Source of the DNA: an uncultured Eubacteriales bacterium
Lineage (GTDB): Bacteria > Bacillota > Clostridia > Christensenellales > UMGS416
Assembly (NCBI GenBank): GCA_900542005.1
Contig: UQLW01000004.1
Span: forward strand, 1-64,000
Direction of reading: 5' to 3'
DNA: 64,000 nt
Positions 35,060-44,750 of this stretch are shown here, piece by piece. Numbering within the stretch: position 1 is the stretch's first letter; the number at the start of each line of letters is the position of its first letter. A program made the translations under genes and the position numbers. The notes under the pieces were generated by a model. It saw nothing but the letters and a program-made list of their open reading frames with translations. It did no database searches and was not told where the DNA came from.

Positions 35060-36004
35060 ATGGATACAAAGCAGATCGTCTCCAGAATCAGGGAGAATAT
35101 TGCCCAGGCCATCGTCGGCAAGGATGAGGTGGTGGAGCTTGTCCTCATCGCGCTGATGTCCCAGGGCCATGTGCTCATCGAGGACGTGCCGGGCATGGGG
35201 AAAACCGCCCTGGTTTCATCCCTGGCCCGCTCGGTGGGCTGTACCTTTGCCCGCATCCAGTTCACCCCCGACGTGCTGCCCAGCGATATTACCGGCTTCA
35301 CCATGCCCGGCAGCCAGGGGCAGTTCGAGTTTAGGCCCGGCCCCCTTATGAGCCAGATCGTCCTGGCCGATGAGATCAACCGCACCTCGCCCAAAACCCA
35401 ATCCGCCCTGCTGGAGGCCATGGAGGAGCGCCAGATAACGGTGGATGGCGTGACCTATCCGCTGCCCGCCCCCTTCATGGTGCTGGCCACCCAGAACCCG
35501 GTGGAATATATCGGCACCTATCCGCTGCCGGAGGCCCAGATGGACCGCTTCTTCATGCGGATCACCATGGGCTATCCCTCGGCCCGGGAGGAGATGGATA
35601 TCCTGGCCCGTTATGCCCACGACAATCCCCGGGAGCATCTTTCGGCCGTGGTCAGCGACCAGGACATCCTCGCCCTGCAGGCCCAGGCCCGGGATATTTT
35701 CGTCAGCGAAAAGGTGATGGAGTATCTGGTGGCGCTGGTGAACCGCACCCGCAGCCACCCGGCCCTGGAGCTGGGCGCCAGCCCCCGCGGCACCCTGGCC
35801 CTGATGCGGGCCGCCCAGGGCAGCGCCCTGCTGGAGGGCCGCAGCTACTGCCTGCCCGACGACGTGCAGCGGGTGGCTCTGCCCGTGCTGGCACACCGGC
35901 TGAGCCTCAAGCCGGAGGCCAAATATAAGGAGCTTACCTGTGACCGCGTCATGGCCGCCATCCTGAAGGAGGTGCGCGTGCCGGTAATGGGGGACGCAAA
36001 ATGA
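35060..36004 (+). CDS. MoxR family AAA+ ATPase
   Basis: A 314-residue chaperone-like ATPase. Walker A is in EDVPGMGKTALV, Walker B is LADEINR, and sensor 1 lies in VLATQNPVEYIGTY; a C-terminal lid domain follows. MoxR ATPases mature or activate partner enzymes, here most likely the DUF58 and transglutaminase proteins encoded next. The ATG at 35060 gives the normal start (MDTKQIVSRI) but has only a weak ribosome binding site. It overlaps the DUF58 gene by ATGA. Confidence 0.93.
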   Translation: MDTKQIVSRIRENIAQAIVGKDEVVELVLIALMSQGHVLIEDVPGMGKTALVSSLARSVGCTFARIQFTPDVLPSDITGFTMPGSQGQFEFRPGPLMSQIVLADEINRTSPKTQSALLEAMEERQITVDGVTYPLPAPFMVLATQNPVEYIGTYPLPEAQMDRFFMRITMGYPSAREEMDILARYAHDNPREHLSAVVSDQDILALQAQARDIFVSEKVMEYLVALVNRTRSHPALELGASPRGTLALMRAAQGSALLEGRSYCLPDDVQRVALPVLAHRLSLKPEAKYKELTCDRVMAAILKEVRVPVMGDAK

Positions 36005-37212
36005 TCGTCCGCCGGGTCCTTTTCTTTGTGCTGTATGGGGTGGTTCTGCTCTTTTGCCTGGCGACCGGCTCGCAGGTGCTGTATTTTGTGCTGGCCGCCA
36101 TGACCGGGATGCTGCTGCTCTCGCTGGTCAGCCTGCTGCTGGTGCGGCTGCGCTTTTCCCTGGAGGAAACGGTGGAGCCGGCTGAAACGGAGGCCGGCGC
36201 CTCCGGCAGCCTCTCCATCCTCATGGCCAATCCCTACCCCATTCCCTTCCCCCAGCTGGAGGTGGAGTATACCCTGCCGGGGCCCCAGGGCGGAGCCGCC
36301 TATGCCGCCGCCTTCTCGGTGCTGCCGCTGCAGCGGATCCGTATCCGCGAGGCGATGGAGCTGCCCTGCCGGGGCGTCTACAGGGTGGGGCTCAGGACGA
36401 TCATGGTCTATGATGTGTTCGGCCTTTTCCGCATGAAGCTGCCCTATGAGCGGCTGGCCCGCAGGCCCATGCCCCAGATCACGGTGCTGCCCCGGATGGA
36501 ACCGCCGGCCAGGACGGCGCTTCCCGCACTGGAAAGCCCCATCAACGCCGCCGGCGCGGCCCGCGCCACCGAGGATACCTCCTCCCCCTCCGATTCCCGG
36601 CCCTACCGGCCCGGCGATCCGCTTAAACGCGTCCACTGGAAGCTTTCTGCCCGCCAGGGCCAGCTGATGGTGAAAACCTATGAGCCCGCGGCTGTCAGCG
36701 ACGCCCTCGTTTACCTGGATACCGCCGCCGCTCCGCTGGAGCCGCTGGACGCCTGGTATGCGGACGACGTGCTGACCGCGGCTGCCGTCAGCCTGGCCGC
36801 CCGTATCCTGCAGGAGGGCGTGCCGGTCCGCGTCATCTATCTCAAGGAGCGGCGCATGGAGCGGCGGCTGACCTCTCTGGAGGAGCTGCCTGCCCTGCGG
36901 CGGGAGCTGGCCGCCCTGGAGCTGAACGGCAGCCAGGGCCTTCGCAGCCTGCTTTCCCGGGAAAACGCTGCCCTGGCCGGCGCACGCTGCGCCTATGTCC
37001 TCACCCGGGAGCTGACCGGCCCCAGCGTGGATCTCATCGCCGCCCTGGCTCAGGCCGGCAACGACCTGCGCCTGGGCCTGTGCCTGGGCGGCGCCGCTGC
37101 GCTATCCGGCGACGCCCAGGCGCTCTATCACCAGCTGGAAAAGAAGCAGATCCCTATCGCCCTGCTCACGCCTAACGATCCCCCGGCCGCCCCGCTGGCG
37201 GCCCTGCTGTGA
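36001..37212 (+). CDS. DUF58 domain protein
   Basis: A 403-residue protein with two N-terminal membrane helices (residues about 5-45) and a C-terminal DUF58 domain of the von Willebrand A type. The family signature is at about residues 195-220 (DSRPYRPGDPLKRVHWKLSA). It overlaps both neighbours by four bases. MoxR-DUF58-transglutaminase operons are widespread, but their physiological role is still poorly defined; they are thought to act at the cell envelope. Confidence 0.92.
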   Translation: MIVRRVLFFVLYGVVLLFCLATGSQVLYFVLAAMTGMLLLSLVSLLLVRLRFSLEETVEPAETEAGASGSLSILMANPYPIPFPQLEVEYTLPGPQGGAAYAAAFSVLPLQRIRIREAMELPCRGVYRVGLRTIMVYDVFGLFRMKLPYERLARRPMPQITVLPRMEPPARTALPALESPINAAGAARATEDTSSPSDSRPYRPGDPLKRVHWKLSARQGQLMVKTYEPAAVSDALVYLDTAAAPLEPLDAWYADDVLTAAAVSLAARILQEGVPVRVIYLKERRMERRLTSLEELPALRRELAALELNGSQGLRSLLSRENAALAGARCAYVLTRELTGPSVDLIAALAQAGNDLRLGLCLGGAAALSGDAQALYHQLEKKQIPIALLTPNDPPAAPLAALL

Positions 37213-39395
37213 AAGGGCTGCGGGCGGGCCTGGCCCGCCTGATGGGGCTGGCCGCCTGCCTCGTCCCCTCCCTGCTCTTAAGCTGGGCGCTTACCGCCGG
37301 CATTCTTGGATTTTGGCATATCGACCTGTCCCTTCTCCAGCTGCTGGCGCCCTGCTGCCTGTGGGTGATCCTCTTTGCCCTGGGCTTTACCAATGGTCGT
37401 ACAGCGCTGATCCTGCTGGCGGCAGCGGTGGCCGCTGCGTTGATCGGCCTTTTCTCCGGCGGGATTTCAGCGCTGGCCGAGGTCTTTGTCCAGCCCGGCC
37501 CCTCGCTGGCCTGGGTGGTTTCCTGCCCGTTGGCCGCCCTGGTCGTGGGGCTCTCCCGCCGGCGTGTCATGCTTCCGCCGCTGATCATCCTGACCGGCGG
37601 CGTATTCGCCCTGTTGGCCATTGTCCAGCTGCCTCCCACACTGGCGGAGGCCGCGCTGGCCTGCGTAGCCCTGGTAGCCTATACGGCCCGTTCGGCCCTG
37701 CACCGGTGGAGCGGCGTCTCCAGCGCCTCCTCCGAGGGGCAGCTGGCCCTGTGGGTGCTGCCTGTGGCCGGGCTGCTGGCCCTGGCCTGCTGGGCGCTGG
37801 TTCTGCCCCATGCCCAGCTGCCCAAGGTGGATGCGCTGGCCGATAAGCTGGACTTTCTGAACGCCTACCTCATGGATCTTGCCGGGCATACCGACCCCCG
37901 CACCAGCTTCTCCCTGGTGCCCACCGGCATGCAGCCCGATCCGCAGCAGCTGGGCGGCCCTGTGGAGCTGAGGGACGACGAGGTGCTCTCCGTCACCGCC
38001 AGCGACCCCGGCGTACTGCTGCGCGGCGCGGTATACAGCGACTATAACGGCCATACCTGGTATAACGCCCAGGCCTCCACCCGCTATAAGCTCTCTGACG
38101 GCGCCCGGCTCTCCTCCGTATTCAATACGGGCCTGCCGCCGGAAGGGGACCTGGCCTGCGAAGAGCTCTCGGTATCCGTCACCCATCTTGCCGATGGGCC
38201 GGCTTCGCTCTTTGTCCCCTTCCGTCTCGATACGCTGACCCCCTCGGAGCTGATGAGCCTGCTGGTCTACTTTAACGACCGGGGGGAGGTCTTTGCCACC
38301 CGGGATATTGAAGCCGGGCGGGGATACAGCCTGCAGGCCACGCTGCCCACCACGGATCTCAGCCAGATCAGTCAGTGGATGGCCGCCCACAGCGGCCTTC
38401 AGGATGAAGGGTATGACGCCGCCGCCAGCGCCTATCTGGGCCTGCCCGATACCCTGCCGGAATCGGTCGGAGAGGTGGCCCGGCAGCTGGCCGGCGACGC
38501 TGCCAACGACGCGGAGGCTGTCTTACGGCTGGCCCAGTATCTCTCTGCCAATACCACCTATTCGCTGACGCCCCTGGTGCCGCCGGCGGATGAGGACTTT
38601 GTCGCTTACTTCCTGGAAACCAAGACCGGCTACTGCACCTACTATGCTTCGGCCATGGCCGTGCTCTGCCGCAGCCTGGGGATCCCTGCCCGCTATGTGG
38701 AGGGCTACCAGCTGCCCGAGGGTACGCAGGCCGGCGAAACCGTCACCGTGACCCAGCGGCAGGCCCACGCCTGGTGCGAGGTATACTTTAAGGGGATCGG
38801 CTGGATCCCCGTGGACGTATCCGCCCAGGATGGCGCTTCGCCGGAACCCGGGGCAGATGCCGATGACACCGTCGATACCCAGCCGGAGCCCACGCCCGAG
38901 CCCACGCCCTACACGCCCCAGGAGGCAGAGCCCACCCCCACGCCCGACGACCCGCTGCAACCGCCGGCCGCCTTCCCCTGGAGGCCGCTGCTCCTGTCCC
39001 TCATGACGCTGCTGGTCCTGGCCGCGCTGGTTTTCGGCCCGCCCCTGTACCGGGCGCAGCGGGAAAAGCAGGCCTGCCGCACCCTTTCCGGCGCGCTTGC
39101 CTGCCATTACCAGGCCATCCTGCGGCTTCTGGGCTTTGTGGGGCTTTCACCCCAAAGCGGGGAAACGCTGGCCCAGTTTGCCGCCCGGGTCGATGAGACC
39201 ATGCCCATGCGCCGGGTCAGCGCCGGCGATGTGGCCCGGGTAATCATGGATCGTACCTATGGTCCCAACGCCGAGCCTACGGACCGCGACGTTCAAACGC
39301 TGGCCCTCTACCGCGCCCGGCTGGACCGCGCGATCCGTGTGGGCCGCGGCTGGTGGTTCTATACCCTGCGCGAGCGGCTCCGCTGGAAGCGTTAG
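37209..39395 (+). CDS. Transglutaminase-like membrane protein
   Basis: A 728-residue protein that starts with GTG inside the DUF58 stop (GTGA overlap). About six membrane helices occupy residues 1-200. An extracellular part follows, with a transglutaminase-like cysteine protease domain at about residues 430-545: catalytic Cys in TKTGYCTYYASAMAVLCRSL, His in RQAHAWCEVYF and Asp in WIPVDVSAQ. A proline/threonine-rich linker (PEPTPEPTPYTPQEAEPTPT), another membrane helix near residue 595 and a C-terminal DUF4129-like region end it. It probably remodels or cross-links envelope proteins. Confidence 0.92.
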   Translation: MKGLRAGLARLMGLAACLVPSLLLSWALTAGILGFWHIDLSLLQLLAPCCLWVILFALGFTNGRTALILLAAAVAAALIGLFSGGISALAEVFVQPGPSLAWVVSCPLAALVVGLSRRRVMLPPLIILTGGVFALLAIVQLPPTLAEAALACVALVAYTARSALHRWSGVSSASSEGQLALWVLPVAGLLALACWALVLPHAQLPKVDALADKLDFLNAYLMDLAGHTDPRTSFSLVPTGMQPDPQQLGGPVELRDDEVLSVTASDPGVLLRGAVYSDYNGHTWYNAQASTRYKLSDGARLSSVFNTGLPPEGDLACEELSVSVTHLADGPASLFVPFRLDTLTPSELMSLLVYFNDRGEVFATRDIEAGRGYSLQATLPTTDLSQISQWMAAHSGLQDEGYDAAASAYLGLPDTLPESVGEVARQLAGDAANDAEAVLRLAQYLSANTTYSLTPLVPPADEDFVAYFLETKTGYCTYYASAMAVLCRSLGIPARYVEGYQLPEGTQAGETVTVTQRQAHAWCEVYFKGIGWIPVDVSAQDGASPEPGADADDTVDTQPEPTPEPTPYTPQEAEPTPTPDDPLQPPAAFPWRPLLLSLMTLLVLAALVFGPPLYRAQREKQACRTLSGALACHYQAILRLLGFVGLSPQSGETLAQFAARVDETMPMRRVSAGDVARVIMDRTYGPNAEPTDRDVQTLALYRARLDRAIRVGRGWWFYTLRERLRWKR

Positions 39396-39422
39396 CCCCG
39401 CACCCTATCCGTCTTCTATGTG

Positions 39423-39454
39423 AAAGGCTGGCAGCTCAATGCTGCCAGCCTTTT
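39423..39454 (+). terminator. Terminator of the MoxR operon
   Basis: AAAGGCTGGCAGC / GCTGCCAGCCTTTT stem with a 5-base loop. Confidence 0.8.
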
Positions 39455-39570
39455 CCCTTCCTCCGCTGCCGCGGCCTCTGCCCGCTTGCCCAACTACCGT
39501 ATCCGGATGATCGGACGGCCTTTGACCTGCAGCGGGGGCTTGGATCAGATTGCTCAAATAAAGAGCGCGC

Positions 39571-40518
39571 CTAGGGCCGGGAGCCCGCTTCCCCGGTGCA
39601 GCCATAGGCGATCAGTGGATCCCCCCGGCCTACACCCAGCGCATGGGTACGGTACAGCACAATGCCGTCAAACTTCGCCGCGCACCGCTGTGTCACAGTG
39701 CCGTATAGATCCCGCACCTCGCCCAGCAGCGCGCCCTGCCCGACGGCATCCCCCGGCGATTTGCGGCAGATCCAGAATCCCTGGCTCTTAGCTTGCTCAT
39801 AGCAGGTATGCACGATCTCCAGGGGCGGGTCTTCCGCGGGCTGGGGCGGCAGGATCGCCAGATGCCCTAGGAGCTGCCGCACATTCTGCTTGCAGGCGTC
39901 CACCTCCTCGGGGGTCCATCGTCCCCCGCCGCCGCGCTCTATCAGCAGCGCCGGCACCTGCCGCTGGGCCCCATAGCTATACAGACCATTATCAGCGGTG
40001 GATCGAACCATATACCGCAGGGAGAGCCCGGCTGCAGCCCGGCGCGTCAGCCCCTCGATCCTTTCGCCCGCGCCTACCGGGAAGAATACCAGCGGCGCCA
40101 TATCCTCGTTCACATCGCCGCCATGCAGATCCACAAGAAGGTCCGCCCCATAGCAGCACGTTTCCAGCGCCCAGGCCATACGGCTGGCCAGCGTACCCTG
40201 GGCCGATCCGGGAAAGCAGCGATTCAGGTTTTTCCCATCCTCGGGCACCACCTGCTTGGCTCCGCTGAAGAATCCTGGCGCGTTGGCCACTGGGATCAGC
40301 ATCGCCCGTCCTGCCATTTGCGCGGGATCAAGCTCGTCCATCAGCTCCCGCAGCGCTTGTATTCCCACATATTCGCAGCCATGGACGCCTGCCACAGCCA
40401 CCAGCGTGCGCCCCGGCCGCGCGCCCTCCACCATCATGGCCCCAATCCCTTCCCCGCCTGGTACGGGGATTGTCAACGCCCGCTTCGTCCCCGGCGGGCA
40501 GATGCCCTTCAAGTCCAT
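39571..40518 (-). CDS. Succinylglutamate desuccinylase/aspartoacylase family protein
   Basis: A 315-residue zinc carboxypeptidase-like enzyme (M14 family). The zinc ligands are seen in VAGVHGCEYVGIQAL (HxxE, about residues 44-47) and a later LLVDLHGGDVNED (His). Members deacylate N-acyl amino acids or similar compounds; the specific substrate is not evident. It is monocistronic as far as can be seen, with the start at 40518. Confidence 0.87.
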   Translation of the reverse strand: MDLKGICPPGTKRALTIPVPGGEGIGAMMVEGARPGRTLVAVAGVHGCEYVGIQALRELMDELDPAQMAGRAMLIPVANAPGFFSGAKQVVPEDGKNLNRCFPGSAQGTLASRMAWALETCCYGADLLVDLHGGDVNEDMAPLVFFPVGAGERIEGLTRRAAAGLSLRYMVRSTADNGLYSYGAQRQVPALLIERGGGGRWTPEEVDACKQNVRQLLGHLAILPPQPAEDPPLEIVHTCYEQAKSQGFWICRKSPGDAVGQGALLGEVRDLYGTVTQRCAAKFDGIVLYRTHALGVGRGDPLIAYGCTGEAGSRP

Positions 40519-40638
40519 GCCTGTCGCCTCCCGATTAGTTAGTTTCGGCTAACATTATACCTCAACCATAGCCGGTCTGTAAAGCCGCCCCCTTTCGCAG
40601 GTTTGTCACGCGGCAAGCTATGCCCGCAGCGCCGCATC

Positions 40639-40666
40639 AAAAAAAGCCGTTCAGGATGAACGGCTT
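40639..40666 (-). terminator. Terminator of the TIM-barrel protein gene
   Basis: AAGCCGTTCA / TGAACGGCTT stem with an A-run at 40639-40645 (T-run on the minus strand), 42 bases after the stop at 40708. Confidence 0.8.
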
Positions 40667-40707
40667 GCATAAAACACCCCGCAAGGCGGCTGCCCTGGCG
40701 CGGAGCC

Positions 40708-41553
40708 TTACTTTCCCTCTGCCAAAATACGCGCCACAATTGCGGCGTTCTCCGCGATTTGGTTTTTATCCCGCTGGAATACGCCGATTACGCCTACATC
40801 GCTGGGCTTCATATGGGCGTAGGCCTCCCGCAGCTCACGCTCCACGATGGCGGGATAGTCCTTGGGCTCTTGATTGTAGAATACCTGACCGCCGGCCAGC
40901 AGCTTGAATACCAGGAAGGGCTTCGGCACAGCCTGGATAACTTTGAACATTTCATATTTATCCTCAGGGAAGAAGGCCAGCTGCTTGGACTTGCCCGTGA
41001 TGAATCCGCTTTGCTGTCCGCGCTGCTGCCGCCGCGCGTTATACAGGCAGGCCATATAGAAATCCACGCCCCAATCTTCCTCTTCCGCCCGCAGGATGGT
41101 TTCCGGCACATGGGTGCCCAGGCCCACCGGGACGCCGGCATCACGGATGCGCTTGAGGTTGTCCTTCAGCTCCTGCACCTTGCCGCTCTCGGTCAGGTAG
41201 TCGGTCGTGGTGCCCTGATGATAGATGGCCAGCGGCTTGGTTTCCATCATCATACCCAGGTTGATTTCCAGCGGTATGGCCGGATAGGGCTGATAGATCA
41301 GGTTCATGTTACCGCCCATATTCCGGAACTGCCGCAGCACCCGCAGGTCAAAATCGCACCCCAGGGGTACAAAGGTATTGATGCCTGCGGCCTGGGCGTC
41401 AAAAAGCATCTCCACACAGCGCTGGGCCGTGTAGTAATCCATCATCTCGCCCCCGGGCGTGATGTCAGGGATATAGGAATGGCCGTTGATGGGGTTGTCC
41501 CCCAGGATCAGCCGGGTAACCGGCGTCCCGAAAAAGTCCGTCGTCGGAAGCAT
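40708..41553 (-). CDS. Hypothetical TIM-barrel (aldo/keto reductase-like) protein
   Basis: A 281-residue soluble protein. It begins LPTTDFFGTPVTRLILGDNP, the pattern of a group annotated as hypothetical or aldo/keto reductase-like. Alternating beta and alpha segments suit a TIM barrel (INTFVPLGCDFDLR; GVPVGLGTHVPE; KPFLVFKLLAGG; VGVIGVFQRDK). The aldo/keto catalytic Tyr and NADP motif are not obvious, so the reaction is unknown. It occurs in gut bacteria next to sugar isomerase and oxidoreductase genes, several of which are in this window. Confidence 0.75.
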   Translation of the reverse strand: MLPTTDFFGTPVTRLILGDNPINGHSYIPDITPGGEMMDYYTAQRCVEMLFDAQAAGINTFVPLGCDFDLRVLRQFRNMGGNMNLIYQPYPAIPLEINLGMMMETKPLAIYHQGTTTDYLTESGKVQELKDNLKRIRDAGVPVGLGTHVPETILRAEEEDWGVDFYMACLYNARRQQRGQQSGFITGKSKQLAFFPEDKYEMFKVIQAVPKPFLVFKLLAGGQVFYNQEPKDYPAIVERELREAYAHMKPSDVGVIGVFQRDKNQIAENAAIVARILAEGK

Positions 41554-41641
41554 GGGATGTCCCTCCTTGCCTGCGCGTGTGACGCGCTTTGGTATTCATC
41601 TTGATCTCTCAGGGCTTTGCCCTGTCCGTCCTGCAGCTCCG

Positions 41642-42175
41642 TTAAGCGCAGGGGAGCAGCATGACGGCCAGCTCGCCAATCGCTTCTCGGTCTGCGCCGC
41701 CAGCGGCCGTAAGCCGGTAACAAGCGCCGGTCAGTGCGTCTTCCCACTGGGCGCAGGCGGCGCCGCCGTCGTTCCAGGCAAGCTCATAGGGATAATCCAG
41801 CCAGCTAGCCTGCTCCCTGTGGTCATAGTCCGCCCTATCCTCGTGGACATTGGCCTTACCCCGTCCGGCGCTGTAACGGTAGTCTATCCCTTCAAAGCTG
41901 AAGGTCATATAAGCATACCGGCCGTCTACAATGCCATAGGTCGCATCCGCCGCCTTTTCCGGCAGGGTAATAAAAAGGTCGAGCTCCGCTTCGATTTCCC
42001 CGGGCCCCGAAACCTGCGCATAGCCCGTGGGCAAGCCCGCGCCCCCTGCCTCGGCCGGCGCTGCGCTGGTTGCGGTTAAAGGCGCCATCCCAGCGTCCCC
42101 CGGGGCCTGAGGGCCGCAGGCCGACAGTGCAGCGGCCAAGACCAGGCAGGCAAGAGCAGCCGCCAGCCGCTTCAT
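41642..42175 (-). CDS. Hypothetical lipoprotein (177 aa)
   Basis: The signal MKRLAAALACLVLAAALSAC ends in a lipobox (LSAC) with lipidation at Cys20. The mature domain (about 155 residues) is probably all-beta with segments such as GRYAYMTFSFEGIDYRYSAG. No family is recognised with certainty. The ATG at 42175 follows GGGGGAGGTGT. It is expressed from a promoter divergent from the MATE transporter. Confidence 0.7.
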   Translation of the reverse strand: MKRLAAALACLVLAAALSACGPQAPGDAGMAPLTATSAAPAEAGGAGLPTGYAQVSGPGEIEAELDLFITLPEKAADATYGIVDGRYAYMTFSFEGIDYRYSAGRGKANVHEDRADYDHREQASWLDYPYELAWNDGGAACAQWEDALTGACYRLTAAGGADREAIGELAVMLLPCA

Positions 42176-42218
42176 GTCATACACCTCCCCCATACAAATG
42201 GTACCATGCTTATTTTTT

Positions 42219-42247
42219 ATTATAAGCCCCTCCGGCCCCAATGGCAA
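42219..42247 (-). promoter_or_regulatory. Promoter of the lipoprotein gene
   Basis: TTGCCA (42247-42242), 17-bp spacer and a perfect TATAAT (42224-42219) on the minus strand. Confidence 0.65.
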
Positions 42248-42264
42248 TCCATAAAAACCTGGCC

Positions 42265-42294
42265 TTTACAATACTATGCGCATTGCGGTATAAT
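42265..42294 (+). promoter_or_regulatory. Promoter of the MATE gene
   Basis: TTTACA (42265-42270), 18-bp spacer and TATAAT (42289-42294). Its -35 lies only 17 bases from the -35 of the divergent lipoprotein promoter. Confidence 0.65.
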
Positions 42295-42391
42295 AGCCTC
42301 GCTCGGAGGGTATATAAGGTTATTATATGCTGGATAAGAGATGGATTGCATCCATTTTTTGTCCGGCTTTTTTTGCGAAGGAGGGTTTTCC

Positions 42392-43732
42392 ATGTCCCAA
42401 ATGAACCTGACTGAGGGCAGCATCTACAGGCGCCTGCTGGTCTTTGCCGTGCCCTATCTTCTGGCTAATTTTATCCAAGCCCTTTACGGCGCAGTGGATA
42501 TGGCCGTGGTGGGCTGGTTTGCCAACGCGGCAGGGATCTCCGCCGTATCCGTAGGCAGCCAGGTGATGCAGATCGTGACCTCCCTGGTTTCAGGCCTCAC
42601 CATGGGCGGCACCATCCTGATCGCCAATTATTTCGGCGCCAGCCGCCGGGAGGATACCTCCAAAACCATCAGCACCATGCTGACGCTTTTCTCCCTGGCC
42701 GCGGTAGCCTTCACGGCGATGATGGCGCTATGCGCCCACCCCATCCTGAAGGCGCTTAAAACGCCGGAGGAGGCCTATGCCCAGGCATATCAATACGTCA
42801 TAATCTGCACCTGCGGTATTATCTTTATCTTTGGCTATAATGCTGTCAGCGCCATCATGCGGGGTTTGGGCGATTCCCGCAGCCCGCTGCTCTTTATCTC
42901 CGTCGCCTGTGTCAGCAACATTGTACTGGATCTTATGCTGGTAGGCGGCCTGTCCATGGGCGCGGCTGGGGCCGCCCTGGCTACCGCCGCTTCCCAGGCC
43001 ATCAGCCTGGTTATGGCCGTCGTATATCTGCGCCGGCACGATTTCCCCTTTGATTTTAAGCTCAAAAGCTTCCGCCTTTCCCGCGATAAGGCGCGGACCC
43101 TGCTGCGGCTTGGCTTCCCCATCTCCCTGCAGGAATGCACCGTAAACCTTTCCTTTCTCATCATCGCAGCCATCGTCAACACCTTGGGCGTTGTGCCCTC
43201 GGCCGCCGTAGGGATTGCCGGTAAGTTTGAGGGCTTTGCCATGCTGCCCGCCTCGGCCTTCTCCGCGGCCATCGCCTCTATGGCCGCCCAAAACATGGGC
43301 GCCGGCCGGCCGGAGCGGGCAAGGGCCACACTGAACGCCGGTGTCCTCTCCAGCCTGGCGGCAGCGGTGATCTTTTTCGCCTGGGCCCAGGCCGCGCCCA
43401 CCTCCATCATGGCGATCTTCCGGGCCGATCCCCAGGTGGCCGCAGCCGGCGCGGAATACCTCCGGGCCTTCAGCTGGGATTTTCTCATGGTCAGCTTCGT
43501 ATTCTGCATGAACGGCTTCCTCAACGGCTGCGGCCGCACGACCTTTTCCATGGTCAACGGCGTGCTCTCCACGCTGGTGGCCCGGGTGCCCTTCGCATTC
43601 CTGCTCAGCCGCATAATGGCCTCCAGCCTTTTCGGCGTAGGATTAGCCGCCCCGCTGGCCTCCTTTGTATCCATCGTGGTGGGCGGCGTTTATATCGCCC
43701 GGGGCAAATGGCAGGGCGCCAGCCTTACCTAG
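42392..43732 (+). CDS. MATE family efflux transporter
   Basis: A 446-residue multidrug and toxin extrusion protein with twelve membrane helices in two bundles, expelling organic cations or drugs against sodium or protons. The N-terminus (LTEGSIYRRLLVFAVPYLLA) and a symmetric second half are typical of the DinF/NorM type. The ATG at 42392 has GAAGGAGGG nearby and matches the family start. Long purine-rich upstream sequence may form a leader. The sugar isomerase gene follows 83 bases later. Confidence 0.92.
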   Translation: MSQMNLTEGSIYRRLLVFAVPYLLANFIQALYGAVDMAVVGWFANAAGISAVSVGSQVMQIVTSLVSGLTMGGTILIANYFGASRREDTSKTISTMLTLFSLAAVAFTAMMALCAHPILKALKTPEEAYAQAYQYVIICTCGIIFIFGYNAVSAIMRGLGDSRSPLLFISVACVSNIVLDLMLVGGLSMGAAGAALATAASQAISLVMAVVYLRRHDFPFDFKLKSFRLSRDKARTLLRLGFPISLQECTVNLSFLIIAAIVNTLGVVPSAAVGIAGKFEGFAMLPASAFSAAIASMAAQNMGAGRPERARATLNAGVLSSLAAAVIFFAWAQAAPTSIMAIFRADPQVAAAGAEYLRAFSWDFLMVSFVFCMNGFLNGCGRTTFSMVNGVLSTLVARVPFAFLLSRIMASSLFGVGLAAPLASFVSIVVGGVYIARGKWQGASLT

Positions 43733-43815
43733 CGCCCGGAATTTTCTCCCTCCGGGAGGAATCCCGCCGTTCACGGCGAAATGATAGGGTATTTCATATA
43801 GGGAGGAATCAACCC

Positions 43816-44592
43816 ATGAAGTACGGCGTCATCTCCTGCTGCTACCTGGCCCGGATCTATGGCTATCAGCCGCCCCAGCCCTTCGACTGGGGCGCCATGC
43901 AGCGCAAGCATCTGGCGGAATTCACCCAGGATGACCTGATCGCCCTGGCCCGGGGCATCCGCGCGCTGGGCGTGGAGAATATGGAGCTGTGGTGGGGCCA
44001 CAGCGATTACCACGGCAAGGAGGAATCCGACGGCATGGAGCTGGCCGAGCGTCTGGCTGCCGAGGGGGTTTATGTCCCCGCCTATACCATTGGCAGCTGG
44101 AGCAGCCAGGATCTTGACGATATGCAGGATGCCTACCGCTATGCCCGCGGCCTGGGCGCCCGGGTGATCGTGGGCGCGCTGGGCGCGGAGAACCCCGGAC
44201 CAGCCCTGGAGCGCATGGCGCTGCTGGCCGACCGGTATGGGATCCCCTTCGCGATCGAAAACCATCCTGACCCCAACCTGGGTGATTTTGACGAAATCCT
44301 GGACTGCTGCCAGGCCTACCCCTGGGCTGTCGGCGTAAATCTGGATACCGGCATCGCCGCCAACATGGGCTATGACGTCATGGAGACCGCCCGGAAGCTG
44401 GGCGGCTCGCTGATTCATGTCCACGCCAAGCCGGCCCGGCCCGGTGTGAAGCCAGTGGATTTCGCCGCCCTCAACGGATATCTGAAGGAGGCTGGTTTCG
44501 GCGGCCTCGTCAGCGTGGAGTACAACGCCATGACCGACCCTACGGAAACCATCCGCAGCGTGCTCACGGAGCTGGGCGCCCTTAGCCGGTAG
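43816..44592 (+). CDS. Sugar phosphate isomerase/epimerase family protein
   Basis: A 258-residue TIM barrel of the xylose isomerase-like AP-endonuclease 2 family. Metal-ligand motifs are visible: the WGHSDYHG loop, AIENHPDPN (Glu), VNLDTGIA (Asp), HVHAKPA (His) and SVEYN (Glu) near the end. It may epimerise a ketose or act on an inositol-like sugar; substrate unknown. AGGGAGGAATC lies before the ATG. It differs from the similar gene at 61.5-62.3 kb. Confidence 0.87.
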   Translation: MKYGVISCCYLARIYGYQPPQPFDWGAMQRKHLAEFTQDDLIALARGIRALGVENMELWWGHSDYHGKEESDGMELAERLAAEGVYVPAYTIGSWSSQDLDDMQDAYRYARGLGARVIVGALGAENPGPALERMALLADRYGIPFAIENHPDPNLGDFDEILDCCQAYPWAVGVNLDTGIAANMGYDVMETARKLGGSLIHVHAKPARPGVKPVDFAALNGYLKEAGFGGLVSVEYNAMTDPTETIRSVLTELGALSR

Positions 44593-44661
44593 CCGCAGGC
44601 GGCATTGGAGCGTTCATATATATATTTAGTGTGAATTCGTTGCTATTTTTGTCATAAGCAT

Positions 44662-44690
44662 TTGATTTTTGTCTTTTCTTGTTCTATACT
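44662..44690 (+). promoter_or_regulatory. Promoter of the HEAT-MarR operon
   Basis: TTGATT (44662-44667), 17-bp spacer and TATACT (44685-44690) in an AT-rich stretch. Confidence 0.65.
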
Positions 44691-44701
44691 GATGTTATTC
44701 C

Positions 44702-44728
44702 TTCGCATGCGAATGATTCTTATGCGAA
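44702..44728. promoter_or_regulatory. Palindromic operator just after the promoter
   Basis: TTCGCATGCGAA (44702-44713) is a perfect 12-bp palindrome, followed by another inverted half-site ATGCGAA at 44722-44728. Position right after the predicted start suits repression, perhaps by the MarR protein encoded downstream. Confidence 0.5.
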
Positions 44729-44750
44729 CAAACGAAAGGATGATCTTCAA